Of a stretch of 64,000 nt of DNA, positions 26,953 through 34,447 are shown in pieces; within the stretch, counting starts at the first letter, position 1; each line of letters opens with the position of its first letter. Position numbers and translations under genes: made by a program. Below the pieces are notes generated by a model, which saw only the letters and a list, made by a program, of their open reading frames with translations, searched no databases and was not told the origin of the DNA. Origin of the DNA: Enterocloster bolteae (GTDB taxonomy: Bacteria > Bacillota > Clostridia > Lachnospirales > Lachnospiraceae); assembly GCF_002234575.2 (NCBI RefSeq), contig NZ_CP022464.2, positions 3,100,001-3,164,000 on the forward strand, read 5' to 3'.

Positions 26953-27993
26953 ATGGCAGTAAGAGGATTTTTTTACAATTCCGTAAATAAAGACCGATTA
27001 TACAACGGCCAGGATATGAACGAGGATAAAGCCCCGTTCTATAAAGAGGGCGTGGCGTATGGACATTTGCAAGTGACCGCAGACGGGGAAAGTATGGCGG
27101 TAAAGGTGGACGGCGGAAACCGTACCGGGTACGCATACATTAACTTGCACACAATCCATAATACAACCGTCCTGGAATTACCCGTGAGCGGTTCAAACGG
27201 TACATTGCCAAGAATTGACCGTGTAATATTGCGGAATGATGAAACAGAGCGAAAACCAAGCATTTTTATTTTAGAGGGGGCATATTCGAGTAATCCGCAG
27301 CCGCCGGAACTTACGAACAATGACACAATCCAGGAAAAATGTTTGGCGGAAATTTATGTGGCCGCTGGAGCGGTGGCAATATCCCAAAGTGATATTACAG
27401 ACACCAGGGCAGACACGGGATTGTGCGGTTTCATTGCATCACAGTTTGAGGACTTTGATTTTTCACAGTTCACAAAGCAATTTAACGCATGGTTCGCCCT
27501 GGAAAAAAAGAGCATGGAACAAGACCATGCAAATTTCATTGAAGAATACGCCGAAATGACACAAGCATTTATGACGGACCAGGAAGCACAATGGAATAAG
27601 TGGTTTAAAGAGAAGCAAACGGAACTTTCCGGGGACATTGCCGGGAAACTGCAATTACAGATTGATGATGTAAAAGAAAAGGTTTACAACATTGCCTTTA
27701 AGGTTTACATCATTAGCACATTGGAGCAGATTACAAGCCCGGTAACGGTAAAACTCACAAACAAGACAACCGGGACCATGCAGACGGTTACAGTTACAAA
27801 AAGCCAAATGGGCTTTTATATCACAGAAGCCGGAGAATACACCGTGGAAGCGGATTTGGAAAGCGTTATGGTTACACCGAAAGCCTTTAAGGTTACAAAC
27901 GATAATCTTATGACAACGCAGAATATTACATTGCGTGAGGGTTCAAACCTGGGCTATATCGGAAATTATATTGGTTCATTTATTGCACAATAA
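26953..27993 (+). CDS. Baseplate/tail-fibre structural protein
   Basis: 346 residues. N-terminal domain MAVRGFFYNSVNKDRLYNGQDMN...YTPFYKEGV-like (seen as APFYKEGVAYG) with LPRIDRVILRND, common to siphophage baseplate upper proteins. A coiled coil then occurs around FNAWFALEKKSMEQDHANF...WNKWFKEKQTE, and the tail is a beta domain (VTVKLTNKTTGTMQTVTVT). Probably links the hub to the DGR-diversified protein. Confidence 0.75.
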   Translation: MAVRGFFYNSVNKDRLYNGQDMNEDKAPFYKEGVAYGHLQVTADGESMAVKVDGGNRTGYAYINLHTIHNTTVLELPVSGSNGTLPRIDRVILRNDETERKPSIFILEGAYSSNPQPPELTNNDTIQEKCLAEIYVAAGAVAISQSDITDTRADTGLCGFIASQFEDFDFSQFTKQFNAWFALEKKSMEQDHANFIEEYAEMTQAFMTDQEAQWNKWFKEKQTELSGDIAGKLQLQIDDVKEKVYNIAFKVYIISTLEQITSPVTVKLTNKTTGTMQTVTVTKSQMGFYITEAGEYTVEADLESVMVTPKAFKVTNDNLMTTQNITLREGSNLGYIGNYIGSFIAQ

Positions 27994-28014
27994 AAAGAAA
28001 GAGAGGATTAAACA

Positions 28015-28509
28015 ATGGTAGGATTTCCAAAAGTAATTAAGACAAAGGCGGATTTAGTCAACACTTACAAACTTGTAAAGAAAGGCAGATTGAAGAAAAA
28101 AGATTGGTTGGCAGCAGTTGAGAAGTTGGAAAATCAGAATTTCATCTTTTGCCCTATCCTGGAGAAAACCGAGGATAGAAAGGGCGTTACACTTATGTTT
28201 GTAAACGAGGTTACAGAGGGGGACAAGGTAAAAGCCGGGAACGCGACCGCAACCGTTAAGACCGTGGAGCATATCGAGGTTGAAAAGGCAGCAGAAGCAG
28301 ACCAGGAAGCGGCAGCAGTAGAGGGAACGGCGGCAGCAGATGCCGAAACAACCACAAATAACAATCAGACCAAGCACACAATTTTGACACTTTCAAAGGC
28401 TATTGCGGCGGATGCGGCTACAATCGGTATTCCGGCAGAAGTTACATTTTATGACCGCCTGGGAATTACAGAAGAGGAAGTGGAGCAGATGAAAGGAGAG
28501 TTAGCATAA
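28015..28509 (+). CDS. Tail accessory protein
   Basis: 164 residues. A small folded N-terminus (GFPKVIKTKADLVNTYKLVKKGRLKKKDWLAAVEKL), a low-complexity Ala/Glu/Thr linker (about residues 90-122) and a helical C-terminus. Stop overlaps the next ATG by one base, so it is coupled to the DGR target gene. Could be a tail-fibre chaperone or linker. Confidence 0.55.
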   Translation: MVGFPKVIKTKADLVNTYKLVKKGRLKKKDWLAAVEKLENQNFIFCPILEKTEDRKGVTLMFVNEVTEGDKVKAGNATATVKTVEHIEVEKAAEADQEAAAVEGTAAADAETTTNNNQTKHTILTLSKAIAADAATIGIPAEVTFYDRLGITEEEVEQMKGELA

Positions 28510-29603
28510 TGGGAAGATTATTTGTTTATGACGAGAATATGACGGACGAGAGGGCGAAAATCACAGTTGCTAAAATGGCCGCCGTATCGGACATTGTAGC
28601 GAGTGAAAAGGCGTTTATACAGTATTCCGCAGCCGGACAATTAACCGTGCTTGCCGGGGCAGTTATTGCGGTAGGGGATGCCATTTTTCAGACCGAGGAA
28701 ACAACGCTTTCAGCTGCCAACCTGGACGGTGCAAGCAGCTTTGCACACGGCAAAGATTATTACATTTACTTATGCAACAATGGCAAGGACAGTTCAAACG
28801 AGGTTTATTTAATCTCTGAAAATTCCACATTCCCGGACGGCGTGGAATGGGACGATACAAACACCCGTAAAATTGGCGGTTTCCACTATGGCTTTGTTAG
28901 AAATGTGGATGAATACGGCAGAGAAGTAAATACAAGTGGAAGTGTGCGTGGTAGCGGTTGGGAAAGTAACGTGCATGAGGACATTGCCCCTAACTCCGTA
29001 TGGACCGCCTTACACCGTCCGAAGTGCGACCCGTCCGGTATGGCATACCTGGGGAATGGTTTGTGGGCTGATATTTACCTTGCATCAGATGATGGGGCGA
29101 ACGGCTTACAATCTGTATATAATGCAACGCCTATTACGGGTACAGAGGGTTTAAATTGGTATATTGCCAATGAAAAGGCTGCCCGTGTCGGAAAGCGTTT
29201 ACCGGACCTTGCAGAGTGGTTAATTGCAGCAGAGGGAAGCCCCCAGGGATTAGACGGCAGCAATACAAACGGTTGGACCGCAACAACCAACACTGCAAGA
29301 ACCGCCGTTGGAAAAATCAAAAATGCAATTTCTGTAAAAAACATTATGGACATTGCCGGGAACGTGTGGGAATGGATTAACGAGTTGTGTTTAGACCCAA
29401 CCGCTGCATCCTGGAATTGGTACAATGTTATGTCCGGCTACGGTCAAATTTATATGCCGTCACAAACAGCCTTGCACGCCCTCGTTGGCGGCGGCCATTG
29501 GGGCAGCGGCGTGCATTGCGGTAGCCGTGCCGTCGGTTGCAGCGATTACCCGTGGTACGTGACCGCGAGCATTGGTGTGCGGTGCGTGTGTGACAGTCTG
29601 TAA
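28509..29603 (+). CDS. DGR target: variable tail protein with C-type-lectin-like domain
   Basis: 364 residues. The N-terminal ~130 residues probably attach to the tail. The C-terminal part is a formylglycine-generating-enzyme/C-type-lectin fold, as in Mtd- and TvpA-like DGR targets (LPDLAEWLIAAEGSPQG, DIAGNVWEWINELCLD, GGGHWGSG, GVRCVCD). The last 42 codons are the variable repeat, ending nine bases before the stop, and the variable residues replace Asn codons of the template. The likely role is receptor binding with tropism switching. Followed by a GAAA-loop hairpin, Avd, template and reverse transcriptase. Confidence 0.93.
   Translation: MGRLFVYDENMTDERAKITVAKMAAVSDIVASEKAFIQYSAAGQLTVLAGAVIAVGDAIFQTEETTLSAANLDGASSFAHGKDYYIYLCNNGKDSSNEVYLISENSTFPDGVEWDDTNTRKIGGFHYGFVRNVDEYGREVNTSGSVRGSGWESNVHEDIAPNSVWTALHRPKCDPSGMAYLGNGLWADIYLASDDGANGLQSVYNATPITGTEGLNWYIANEKAARVGKRLPDLAEWLIAAEGSPQGLDGSNTNGWTATTNTARTAVGKIKNAISVKNIMDIAGNVWEWINELCLDPTAASWNWYNVMSGYGQIYMPSQTALHALVGGGHWGSGVHCGSRAVGCSDYPWYVTASIGVRCVCDSL
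29469..29594 (+). repeat. DGR variable repeat (VR), 126 bp
   Basis: Aligns without gaps to the template 30123-30248 (offset 654). Thirteen mismatches, at 29484, 29496, 29502, 29503, 29506, 29535, 29536, 29542, 29544, 29556, 29563, 29565 and 29569; every one is A in the template (10 to G, 2 to C, 1 to T). All 100 non-adenine positions are identical. The 3' end (GTGTGCGGTGCGTGTGTGAC) is GC-rich and unchanged, as expected of the initiation-of-mutagenic-homing region. Confidence 0.97.
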
Positions 29604-29610
29604 TCTGCCA

Positions 29611-29630
29611 GGGTGGGCGAAAGCCCACCC
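29611..29630. other. DGR hairpin/cruciform downstream of VR
   Basis: GGGTGGGC (29611-29618), loop GAAA, GCCCACCC (29623-29630): an 8-bp GC stem with a GNRA-type tetraloop 16 bases past the VR. Cruciforms with such loops just after the VR promote target recognition in the Bordetella phage DGR. No T run follows, which argues against a plain terminator. Confidence 0.8.
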
Positions 29631-29662
29631 CATAGAAAAATATATAAACCGAGGATAAAAAC

Positions 29663-30052
29663 ATGGCAGAGAACAAGAAAAGCAATCAAGCGGATGCGTA
29701 TATGGAGAGCATGAAAGCGTATCAAAAGACCTATGATTTTCTTTTATACCTTTATCCCATATTGTCACAGTTTCCGAAATTTGAGAAATTCGCATTGCAG
29801 AGCCAAATTAAAACGGCGGTTTTTGAAATGCTTAAATCAGTAATCAGATTTAGAAAGACCGGGACAAAGAGCCATATATATAACGCAGATGTAGAGTTGC
29901 AGTTTATCAAAACCCTCATACGGCTTTCCTACGATTTGGAATATCCGGCAATGAGCAAACACAGATACGAAGTATTGAGTAAGAAAATGACAGAATTAGG
30001 ATGTATCATTGGCGGAATAATCGAAGCCGTAAAGAATGGAAATTGGAAATAA
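29663..30052 (+). CDS. avd: Avd, accessory variability determinant
   Basis: 129 residues, all helical, in the four-helix-bundle family of Avd/23S-IVP-like proteins (YDFLLYLYPILSQFPKFEKFALQSQIKTAVFEML; YDLEYPAMSKHRYEVLSKKMTELG). Basic surface expected; Avd pentamers bind the reverse transcriptase and template RNA and are required for mutagenic cDNA synthesis. Lies between target and template, the common DGR order. Confidence 0.9.
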   Translation: MAENKKSNQADAYMESMKAYQKTYDFLLYLYPILSQFPKFEKFALQSQIKTAVFEMLKSVIRFRKTGTKSHIYNADVELQFIKTLIRLSYDLEYPAMSKHRYEVLSKKMTELGCIIGGIIEAVKNGNWK

Positions 30053-30122
30053 TGTTGGCATTGCCAATTTTATTTTGGGGAAACTGTTAATATGCACCGG
30101 GCCAGTTCACGGAACTTTCCGA

Positions 30123-30248
30123 GCCTTGCACGCCCTCATTGGCGGCGGCAATTGGAACAACGGCGTGCATTGCGGTAGCCGTGCCGTCAATTGCAACAAT
30201 TACCCGTGGAACGTGAACACGAACATTGGTGTGCGGTGCGTGTGTGAC
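30123..30248 (+). ncRNA. DGR template repeat (TR) and template RNA
   Basis: 126 bp matching the VR. It holds 26 adenines, most of them in AAC/AAT (Asn) codons, so mutagenesis can give many residues but no stop from AAY. Half of the adenines differ in the current VR. The RNA probably starts after avd (about 30053) and continues into the TR-RT spacer 30249-30409, which contains a hairpin with GTTTG..TCCGG/CCGGA.CAAAC. The frame through TR is open but is not a protein gene. Confidence 0.93.
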
Positions 30249-30409
30249 TTTACAATTTTATAGACATAGAAGCCCAAGCGGCCACTAGCAAAGATTTACA
30301 TTTTTTAAGTAAGTCAGACGGTTTGCCCGTTCCGGTGTGATACCGGACAAACTAACAAAGCAAACCACCTTTTAGTAAAATAGAATATTTGAAAATTGGT
30401 AGGGATTAA

Positions 30410-31450
30410 ATGAAAACAGTAAAGGGACTACATGAGAAAATGGGGACCTTTGAAAATGCCAATACTTCATTCCACCAGGCGGCCAAGTGCAAGCGGTACA
30501 CGGATGAGGTATTGGCTTTTTCTATGGTTAAGGAAGAGGAACTTTTAAGAGCAACCGAGGAAATACAGAATTTAACATATAGGCAAGGGGAATATAAGAT
30601 ATTTAAGGTGTTTGAGCCAAAAGAACGGCTTATTATGGCGTTGCCGTTCTATGATAGAGTGGTGCAACACATGATTTGTAACGCTATTCAACCCGTATTT
30701 GAGAACGGATTTTATTACCATTCTTACGCTTGCCGGACCGGTAAGGGGATGCACGCCGCAAGTGATACATTGTATCAATGGATGTATGAAACAGAGGTTA
30801 AACAAGGGTTAAGGATGTATGCCTTTAAAGGGGACATATCAAAGTATTTTGCATCTATACCACATGACAAATTAAAGGATGAAAACCGCCGCTATATAGG
30901 GGATAAGAAAGCCCTTATGTTAATGGACGATATTATAGACCACAACGGCATATTGCCGGACGGCGTGGGAATACCCGTTGGAAACCTCACAAGTCAGTTA
31001 TTTGCGAATGTGTACGGCAATAAGTTAGATAAATTTTGCAAGCACGTTTTACATATTCCGTATTTTGTGCGGTACATGGATGATTTTATTATCCTATCGG
31101 ATGATTTGGAGCAGTTGAAAGAATGGGTTAAGAGAATAGAAGAATTTTTGGAAAATGAAATGCTTTTGCATATTAACCCTAAAAGCACAATCCTATACGC
31201 TGGGAATGGCATAGATTTTTGCGGATATATCCACTATGCAGACCACAAGAAAGTAAGAAAATCATCTATCAGAAAGTTAAAGCAAGATGTAAAGGCGTAT
31301 GAGTTGGGCGAATTGCCGCCGGAAGAATTTAACCGGAAGTACGAAAGCAGAAAGGGACATTTAGGACACGCCGACACATACCACATTGCAAAGGCGGTTG
31401 AATACGAATTGTTGTTCTATGAATGGGAACGCCTGGAAGCAGCGGCGTAA
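30410..31450 (+). CDS. DGR reverse transcriptase
   Basis: 346 residues. RT motifs in order: FKGDISKYFASI (Asp 142), GIPVGNLTSQLFANVY (the GNxxSQ box at residues 191-196 typical of DGR enzymes), RYMDDFIIL (catalytic YMDD at 222-225), and a thumb with NPKSTIL and GIDFCGYIHYADHKKVRKSS. No maturase X or endonuclease domain, which excludes a group II intron protein. Copies TR RNA with adenine-specific misincorporation. Confidence 0.95.
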   Translation: MKTVKGLHEKMGTFENANTSFHQAAKCKRYTDEVLAFSMVKEEELLRATEEIQNLTYRQGEYKIFKVFEPKERLIMALPFYDRVVQHMICNAIQPVFENGFYYHSYACRTGKGMHAASDTLYQWMYETEVKQGLRMYAFKGDISKYFASIPHDKLKDENRRYIGDKKALMLMDDIIDHNGILPDGVGIPVGNLTSQLFANVYGNKLDKFCKHVLHIPYFVRYMDDFIILSDDLEQLKEWVKRIEEFLENEMLLHINPKSTILYAGNGIDFCGYIHYADHKKVRKSSIRKLKQDVKAYELGELPPEEFNRKYESRKGHLGHADTYHIAKAVEYELLFYEWERLEAAA

Positions 31451-31520
31451 AAGGGTCAGAATAAAAAGCCGTTCCATTATATGATTTACTTGTAAAAAAC
31501 AAGGAAAGGAGCATGGAACA

Positions 31521-31949
31521 ATGGAGAAAATGTTTAACTTTATTTCCGTGATTGGTGGATTGGTTGGCGGTTTTATCGTTTCGTTGTTCGGCGGTTGGGA
31601 TGTGATGTTATACACAATATTGCTTTTTGCTATCCTGGATTATTTCACGGGCATTTTGAAAGCAGTCTATAAAAAAGAACTTTCAAGTGCAATCGGATTT
31701 AAGGGGATTGTAAAAAAAATCATGGTATTTGTGGTTATCGCAGTTGCCTACAACGTGCAGAGAATGACCGGGGACACAATACCATTAAGGGAAATTGTTA
31801 TTGTTTTCTTTATCTGCAATGAAGCACTTTCTATTTTGGAAAATGCGGCGGAATTTATCAACATACCGCAGCAGTTAAAAGATGTGCTTTTGCAGTTAAG
31901 GGACAAGAACGCAGCGAAAGCGGAAGAAAAAGAAGAAAGCGAGGAATAA
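31521..31949 (+). CDS. Holin (phage holin family 4 type)
   Basis: 142 residues. Three or four hydrophobic helices: FISVIGGLVGGFIVSLFGGWD, MLYTILLFAILDYFTGILKAV, KKIMVFVVIAVAYNVQ and EIVIVFFICNEALSILENA. The LDYFTGI and NEALSILEN boxes are signatures of this family. Charged C-terminus. Strong ribosome site AAGGAAAGGAG. Precedes the endolysin gene by 3 bases. Confidence 0.9.
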   Translation: MEKMFNFISVIGGLVGGFIVSLFGGWDVMLYTILLFAILDYFTGILKAVYKKELSSAIGFKGIVKKIMVFVVIAVAYNVQRMTGDTIPLREIVIVFFICNEALSILENAAEFINIPQQLKDVLLQLRDKNAAKAEEKEESEE

Positions 31950-31952
31950 GAC

Positions 31953-32897
31953 ATGGCAACAAAAGACCAGGTAAACGCCTTTATTGCGAAATTGGCAGCA
32001 ATTGCAAGAAAAGAATATTTAACCCGTGATAAATGGGTTTTACCGTCCGTATGTATCGCACAGGCAGCATTAGAAACCGGGTGGGGAACATCCGGGCTTA
32101 TGACAAAAGCCAATGCGTTTTTTGGCATCAAGGCCGGCAGCAGTTGGAAAGGCAAGGTTTACAGTAGCAAAACAAACGAGTGCTATGACGGCAAGACCTA
32201 CACGCAGATTACCGCCGCTTTCCGTGCTTATGATAGCCTGGAAGAGAGTGTGGCGGATTATTACAATCTGATTTGCGGAAGTTCCCGTTATGCCGGAGCG
32301 GTAAACAACGGAAACGCCGAAAGTGCCATTACCGCAATCAAAAACGGCGGATATGCAACAAGTCCTACATACATCAAGAATGTAATGAACATCATCAATT
32401 CTTACAACCTTACACAGTATGACACATGGGACGGAGAGAACCAGGGACCGGCAAACAAGGAAACCCACGGTTACAAGGTGGGGGACAAGGTAAGAGTGAT
32501 TGATAACATCACATACAACGGGGTGCGTTTCGCAACCTATTATGATGAATATGATGTTATCCAGGTAAACGGGGACCGTGTTGTTATCGGTATCGGTAAC
32601 ACCGTGACGGCAGCAGTAAACGCCGCCAACATTGCAAAGGATGAAGAGATTGCAGAAGCCCCGGCGGATGCGGAAACACCAACCGACATTCCGACCCAGG
32701 AAGAAACAGAGAACGCCCACGGTTTCAAGGTAGGGCAGAAAGTAAAGGTTATCAATGCTTATGATTACTACGGTAATATGTTTAAGTGTTGGTACAGTAA
32801 ATATGATGTTATCGAGGTTAAGAATGACAGAATTGTTATTGGTATCGGTAGCACCGTAACGGCAGCAGTAAACGCCGCCAATTTAGCAGCAGCATAA
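31953..32897 (+). CDS. Endolysin: glucosaminidase with two wall-binding repeats
   Basis: 314 residues. The N-terminal glucosaminidase (GH73-like) domain has VLPSVCIAQAALETGWGTSGLMTKANAFFGIKA, with the catalytic Glu in ALETGWG, and RAYDSLEESVADYYNLI. Two C-terminal repeats of about 55 residues start HGYKVGDKVRVID and HGFKVGQKVKVIN and each end with IGIG.TVTAAVNAAN; these are probable SH3-like cell-wall-binding modules. Cleaves peptidoglycan at lysis. Confidence 0.9.
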   Translation: MATKDQVNAFIAKLAAIARKEYLTRDKWVLPSVCIAQAALETGWGTSGLMTKANAFFGIKAGSSWKGKVYSSKTNECYDGKTYTQITAAFRAYDSLEESVADYYNLICGSSRYAGAVNNGNAESAITAIKNGGYATSPTYIKNVMNIINSYNLTQYDTWDGENQGPANKETHGYKVGDKVRVIDNITYNGVRFATYYDEYDVIQVNGDRVVIGIGNTVTAAVNAANIAKDEEIAEAPADAETPTDIPTQEETENAHGFKVGQKVKVINAYDYYGNMFKCWYSKYDVIEVKNDRIVIGIGSTVTAAVNAANLAAA

Positions 32898-32960
32898 GCA
32901 ACGCCGCCTTTAGGAATTTGGCTACCAAAAGAGCAAGGAAATAATGTATATCACGGAATT

Positions 32961-32994
32961 AAAAGCACACCTTAAAAAGTGTGCTTTTTTCTTT
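32961..32994 (+). terminator. Terminator of the late operon
   Basis: AAAAGCACAC (32961-32970) pairs with GTGTGCTTTT (32979-32988) and is followed by a T-rich run (TTTTTTCTTTATTTT). Confidence 0.85.
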
Positions 32995-33014
32995 ATTTTA
33001 AAAGATTTTTAAAA

Positions 33015-33059
33015 TAGTACGGAATATGTGTTGACATAGTACGGAATATGTAATATAAT
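33015..33059 (+). promoter_or_regulatory. Sigma-A promoter with paired 15-mer operator repeats (first copy)
   Basis: Perfect TTGACA (33031-33036), 17-bp spacer, TATAAT (33054-33059). TAGTACGGAATATGT occurs twice, at 33015-33029 and 33037-33051, 22 bp apart, flanking the -35 box. Drives the small genes 33104-33809. The same arrangement recurs at 33858-33902. Confidence 0.88.
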
Positions 33060-33103
33060 AAAGACAGTTAAGAGAGGAACACAAAGAAAGTGAGGAAAAG
33101 AAA

Positions 33104-33265
33104 ATGTGGGAAGTAGTAAAAACAGTAAAGGGATATGATATAACAAGAATGATTGGAAGCCGTGGTGCTTACCATGTATCAGTAAGAGAGGGAAAAGGCT
33201 TTAGAGAGTTCCACACATTCAAAACCATAAAGGCAGCGGTTGAGTTTATCGAAACTGCACTATAA
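33104..33265 (+). CDS. 53-residue small protein
   Basis: ATG after AAGTGAGGAAAAG. The product begins MWEVVKTVKGYDITRMIG and ends TIKAAVEFIETAL; the pattern (sheet, KG-F-FHTFKTIKAA) is that of short phage/plasmid proteins of unknown role. First gene after the strong operator-controlled promoter, so probably expressed in the lysogen. Confidence 0.6.
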   Translation: MWEVVKTVKGYDITRMIGSRGAYHVSVREGKGFREFHTFKTIKAAVEFIETAL

Positions 33266-33305
33266 GCATTGAGCCGGGGCAAAGTCCCCGGCGGAAAGGG
33301 AAAAC

Positions 33306-33518
33306 ATGGATATTACAAAAGAATTAGCAAGAGCGGTAAAATATTACATGATAATGGAAGATGTTTTTTTAAATCCGGGGAATTTTAAGGAAGCACATAA
33401 AAATTTTGTTGAAAAAATGGAAGAATACGAGAAAAAGGAAAATTTAACGGAAGAGGAAGCACAATATAACATAGAAATGGCAGTAGAAGCATTGAAAAAA
33501 TACAGGGCGGAACAATAG
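33306..33518 (+). CDS. 70-residue helical protein
   Basis: Start after GGAAAGGG. Acidic and Lys-rich helices (KNFVEKMEEYEKKENLTEEEAQYNIEMAVEALKKY). No recognised family. Part of the short transcript from the first paired promoter. Confidence 0.55.
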   Translation: MDITKELARAVKYYMIMEDVFLNPGNFKEAHKNFVEKMEEYEKKENLTEEEAQYNIEMAVEALKKYRAEQ

Positions 33519-33605
33519 CCGCCCGGCAACTAAAACGGCCACACCGTGAACGGGTGCGAGTGTCCCAAGCCACTATAAACCGTTGAGGGGTTGCAACAAT
33601 AGGCG

Positions 33606-33809
33606 TTGCGGTACTGTCTGACAAGTTTTGACCCACGTTTTAATGTGAAACGGGGAAGCAATGAGGAATACACCGGGCAAGGGTGCATTGCTTATATACA
33701 CAATCGTTTAGACCAATGCCCGGAAACCCAAAACGCCTATATGATGCAACTATATATTGAAACCCGTTGTTTCTGTGATTTTATCAATGGTAAATACACG
33801 CACTTTTAA
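33606..33809 (+). CDS. Small Cys-containing protein
   Basis: 67 residues if TTG 33606 is the start. The C-terminal half (CIAYIHNRLDQCPETQNAYMMQLYIETRCFCDFINGKYTHF, here residues 27-67) has four Cys and conserved-looking spacing. The start is uncertain because no good ribosome site is seen. Confidence 0.45.
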   Translation: MRYCLTSFDPRFNVKRGSNEEYTGQGCIAYIHNRLDQCPETQNAYMMQLYIETRCFCDFINGKYTHF

Positions 33810-33857
33810 GCCTGGCACATTCCGCCGGGCTTATTGCACATAAAAATAAATTTAAAA

Positions 33858-33902
33858 TAGTACGGAATATGTATTGACATAGTACGGAATATGTTATATA
33901 AT
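33858..33902 (+). promoter_or_regulatory. Sigma-A promoter with paired 15-mer operator repeats (second copy)
   Basis: TTGACA (33874-33879), 17-bp spacer, TATAAT (33897-33902). TAGTACGGAATATGT at 33858-33872 and 33880-33894. Nearly identical to 33015-33059, and the match continues downstream (ATAAAGACAGTTAAG). Drives the genes from 33967, probably up to the transposase. Confidence 0.88.
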
Positions 33903-33966
33903 AAAGACAGTTAAGGGAGATACACAAACTTAATGAGTAATGGGCAAGCATAGAAAGGAGAACTTT

Positions 33967-34107
33967 ATGGACGAGGATATGAACGTAGGCGAGTTACTTA
34001 AAGAAACGGCAGAAGAAAATCAGACCAGGAAAATACTTGAAATCTTAAACGAGTGCAAGGACCTGGCAGAAGCCAAAGAAAGAGTAAAAGCCCTACTTAA
34101 TAAGTAA
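33967..34107 (+). CDS. 46-residue acidic helical protein
   Basis: ATG after AGAAAGGAGAACTTT, an excellent ribosome site. Product MDEDMNVGELLKETAEENQ... ending VKALLNK, entirely helical. No family recognised. First gene behind the second paired promoter. Confidence 0.55.
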   Translation: MDEDMNVGELLKETAEENQTRKILEILNECKDLAEAKERVKALLNK

Positions 34108-34206
34108 GGCTTTAGGGAAACAGAAAGGGCGGTGGACTTGCCAAAGCCGCCCTAAACTGTAAAAAGTATTATACACCATTTGGCAAGAGAAAGGAAGAGG
34201 GCGTAA

Positions 34207-34422
34207 ATGCCAAAAATAAAAAAAGAGTTCGACCAAACGAAATATCAGAACGAATATAAAAAGAAAACCTACGACCGCATGGAATTACTTGTGCCAAAGG
34301 GAGAAAAAGCAGTAATAAAGGAAAAAGCGGCAGCAGCAGGGACAAGTGTAAATGAGTTTGTGTATTCAGCGGTAAAAGAAAAAATGGAAGCAATGGAAGC
34401 GGCAACGGAAACAGAAGAGTAG
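34207..34422 (+). CDS. Arc/ribbon-helix-helix-type regulator
   Basis: 71 residues. Strand YDRMELLVPKGEKAVIKEKAAAAGTSVNEFVYSAVKEKM fits a ribbon-helix-helix DNA-binding fold (one strand, two helices), with an N-terminal KYQNEYKKKT box common to phage/ICE members. Candidate binder of the TAGTACGGAATATGT repeats upstream; that link is inference. Confidence 0.75.
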   Translation: MPKIKKEFDQTKYQNEYKKKTYDRMELLVPKGEKAVIKEKAAAAGTSVNEFVYSAVKEKMEAMEAATETEE

Positions 34423-34447
34423 CACGGAAGAAAGCGAGGAACACAAC

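Noticed and set aside
30036..30263. Open frame through the template repeat, 75 codons
   Set aside because: It is the DGR template read in the target frame; it has no ribosome site and TRs act as RNA.
30410..31450. Group II intron reverse transcriptase
   Set aside because: No maturase or endonuclease domain and no intron RNA; the GNLTSQ box and linked TR/VR/Avd identify a DGR.
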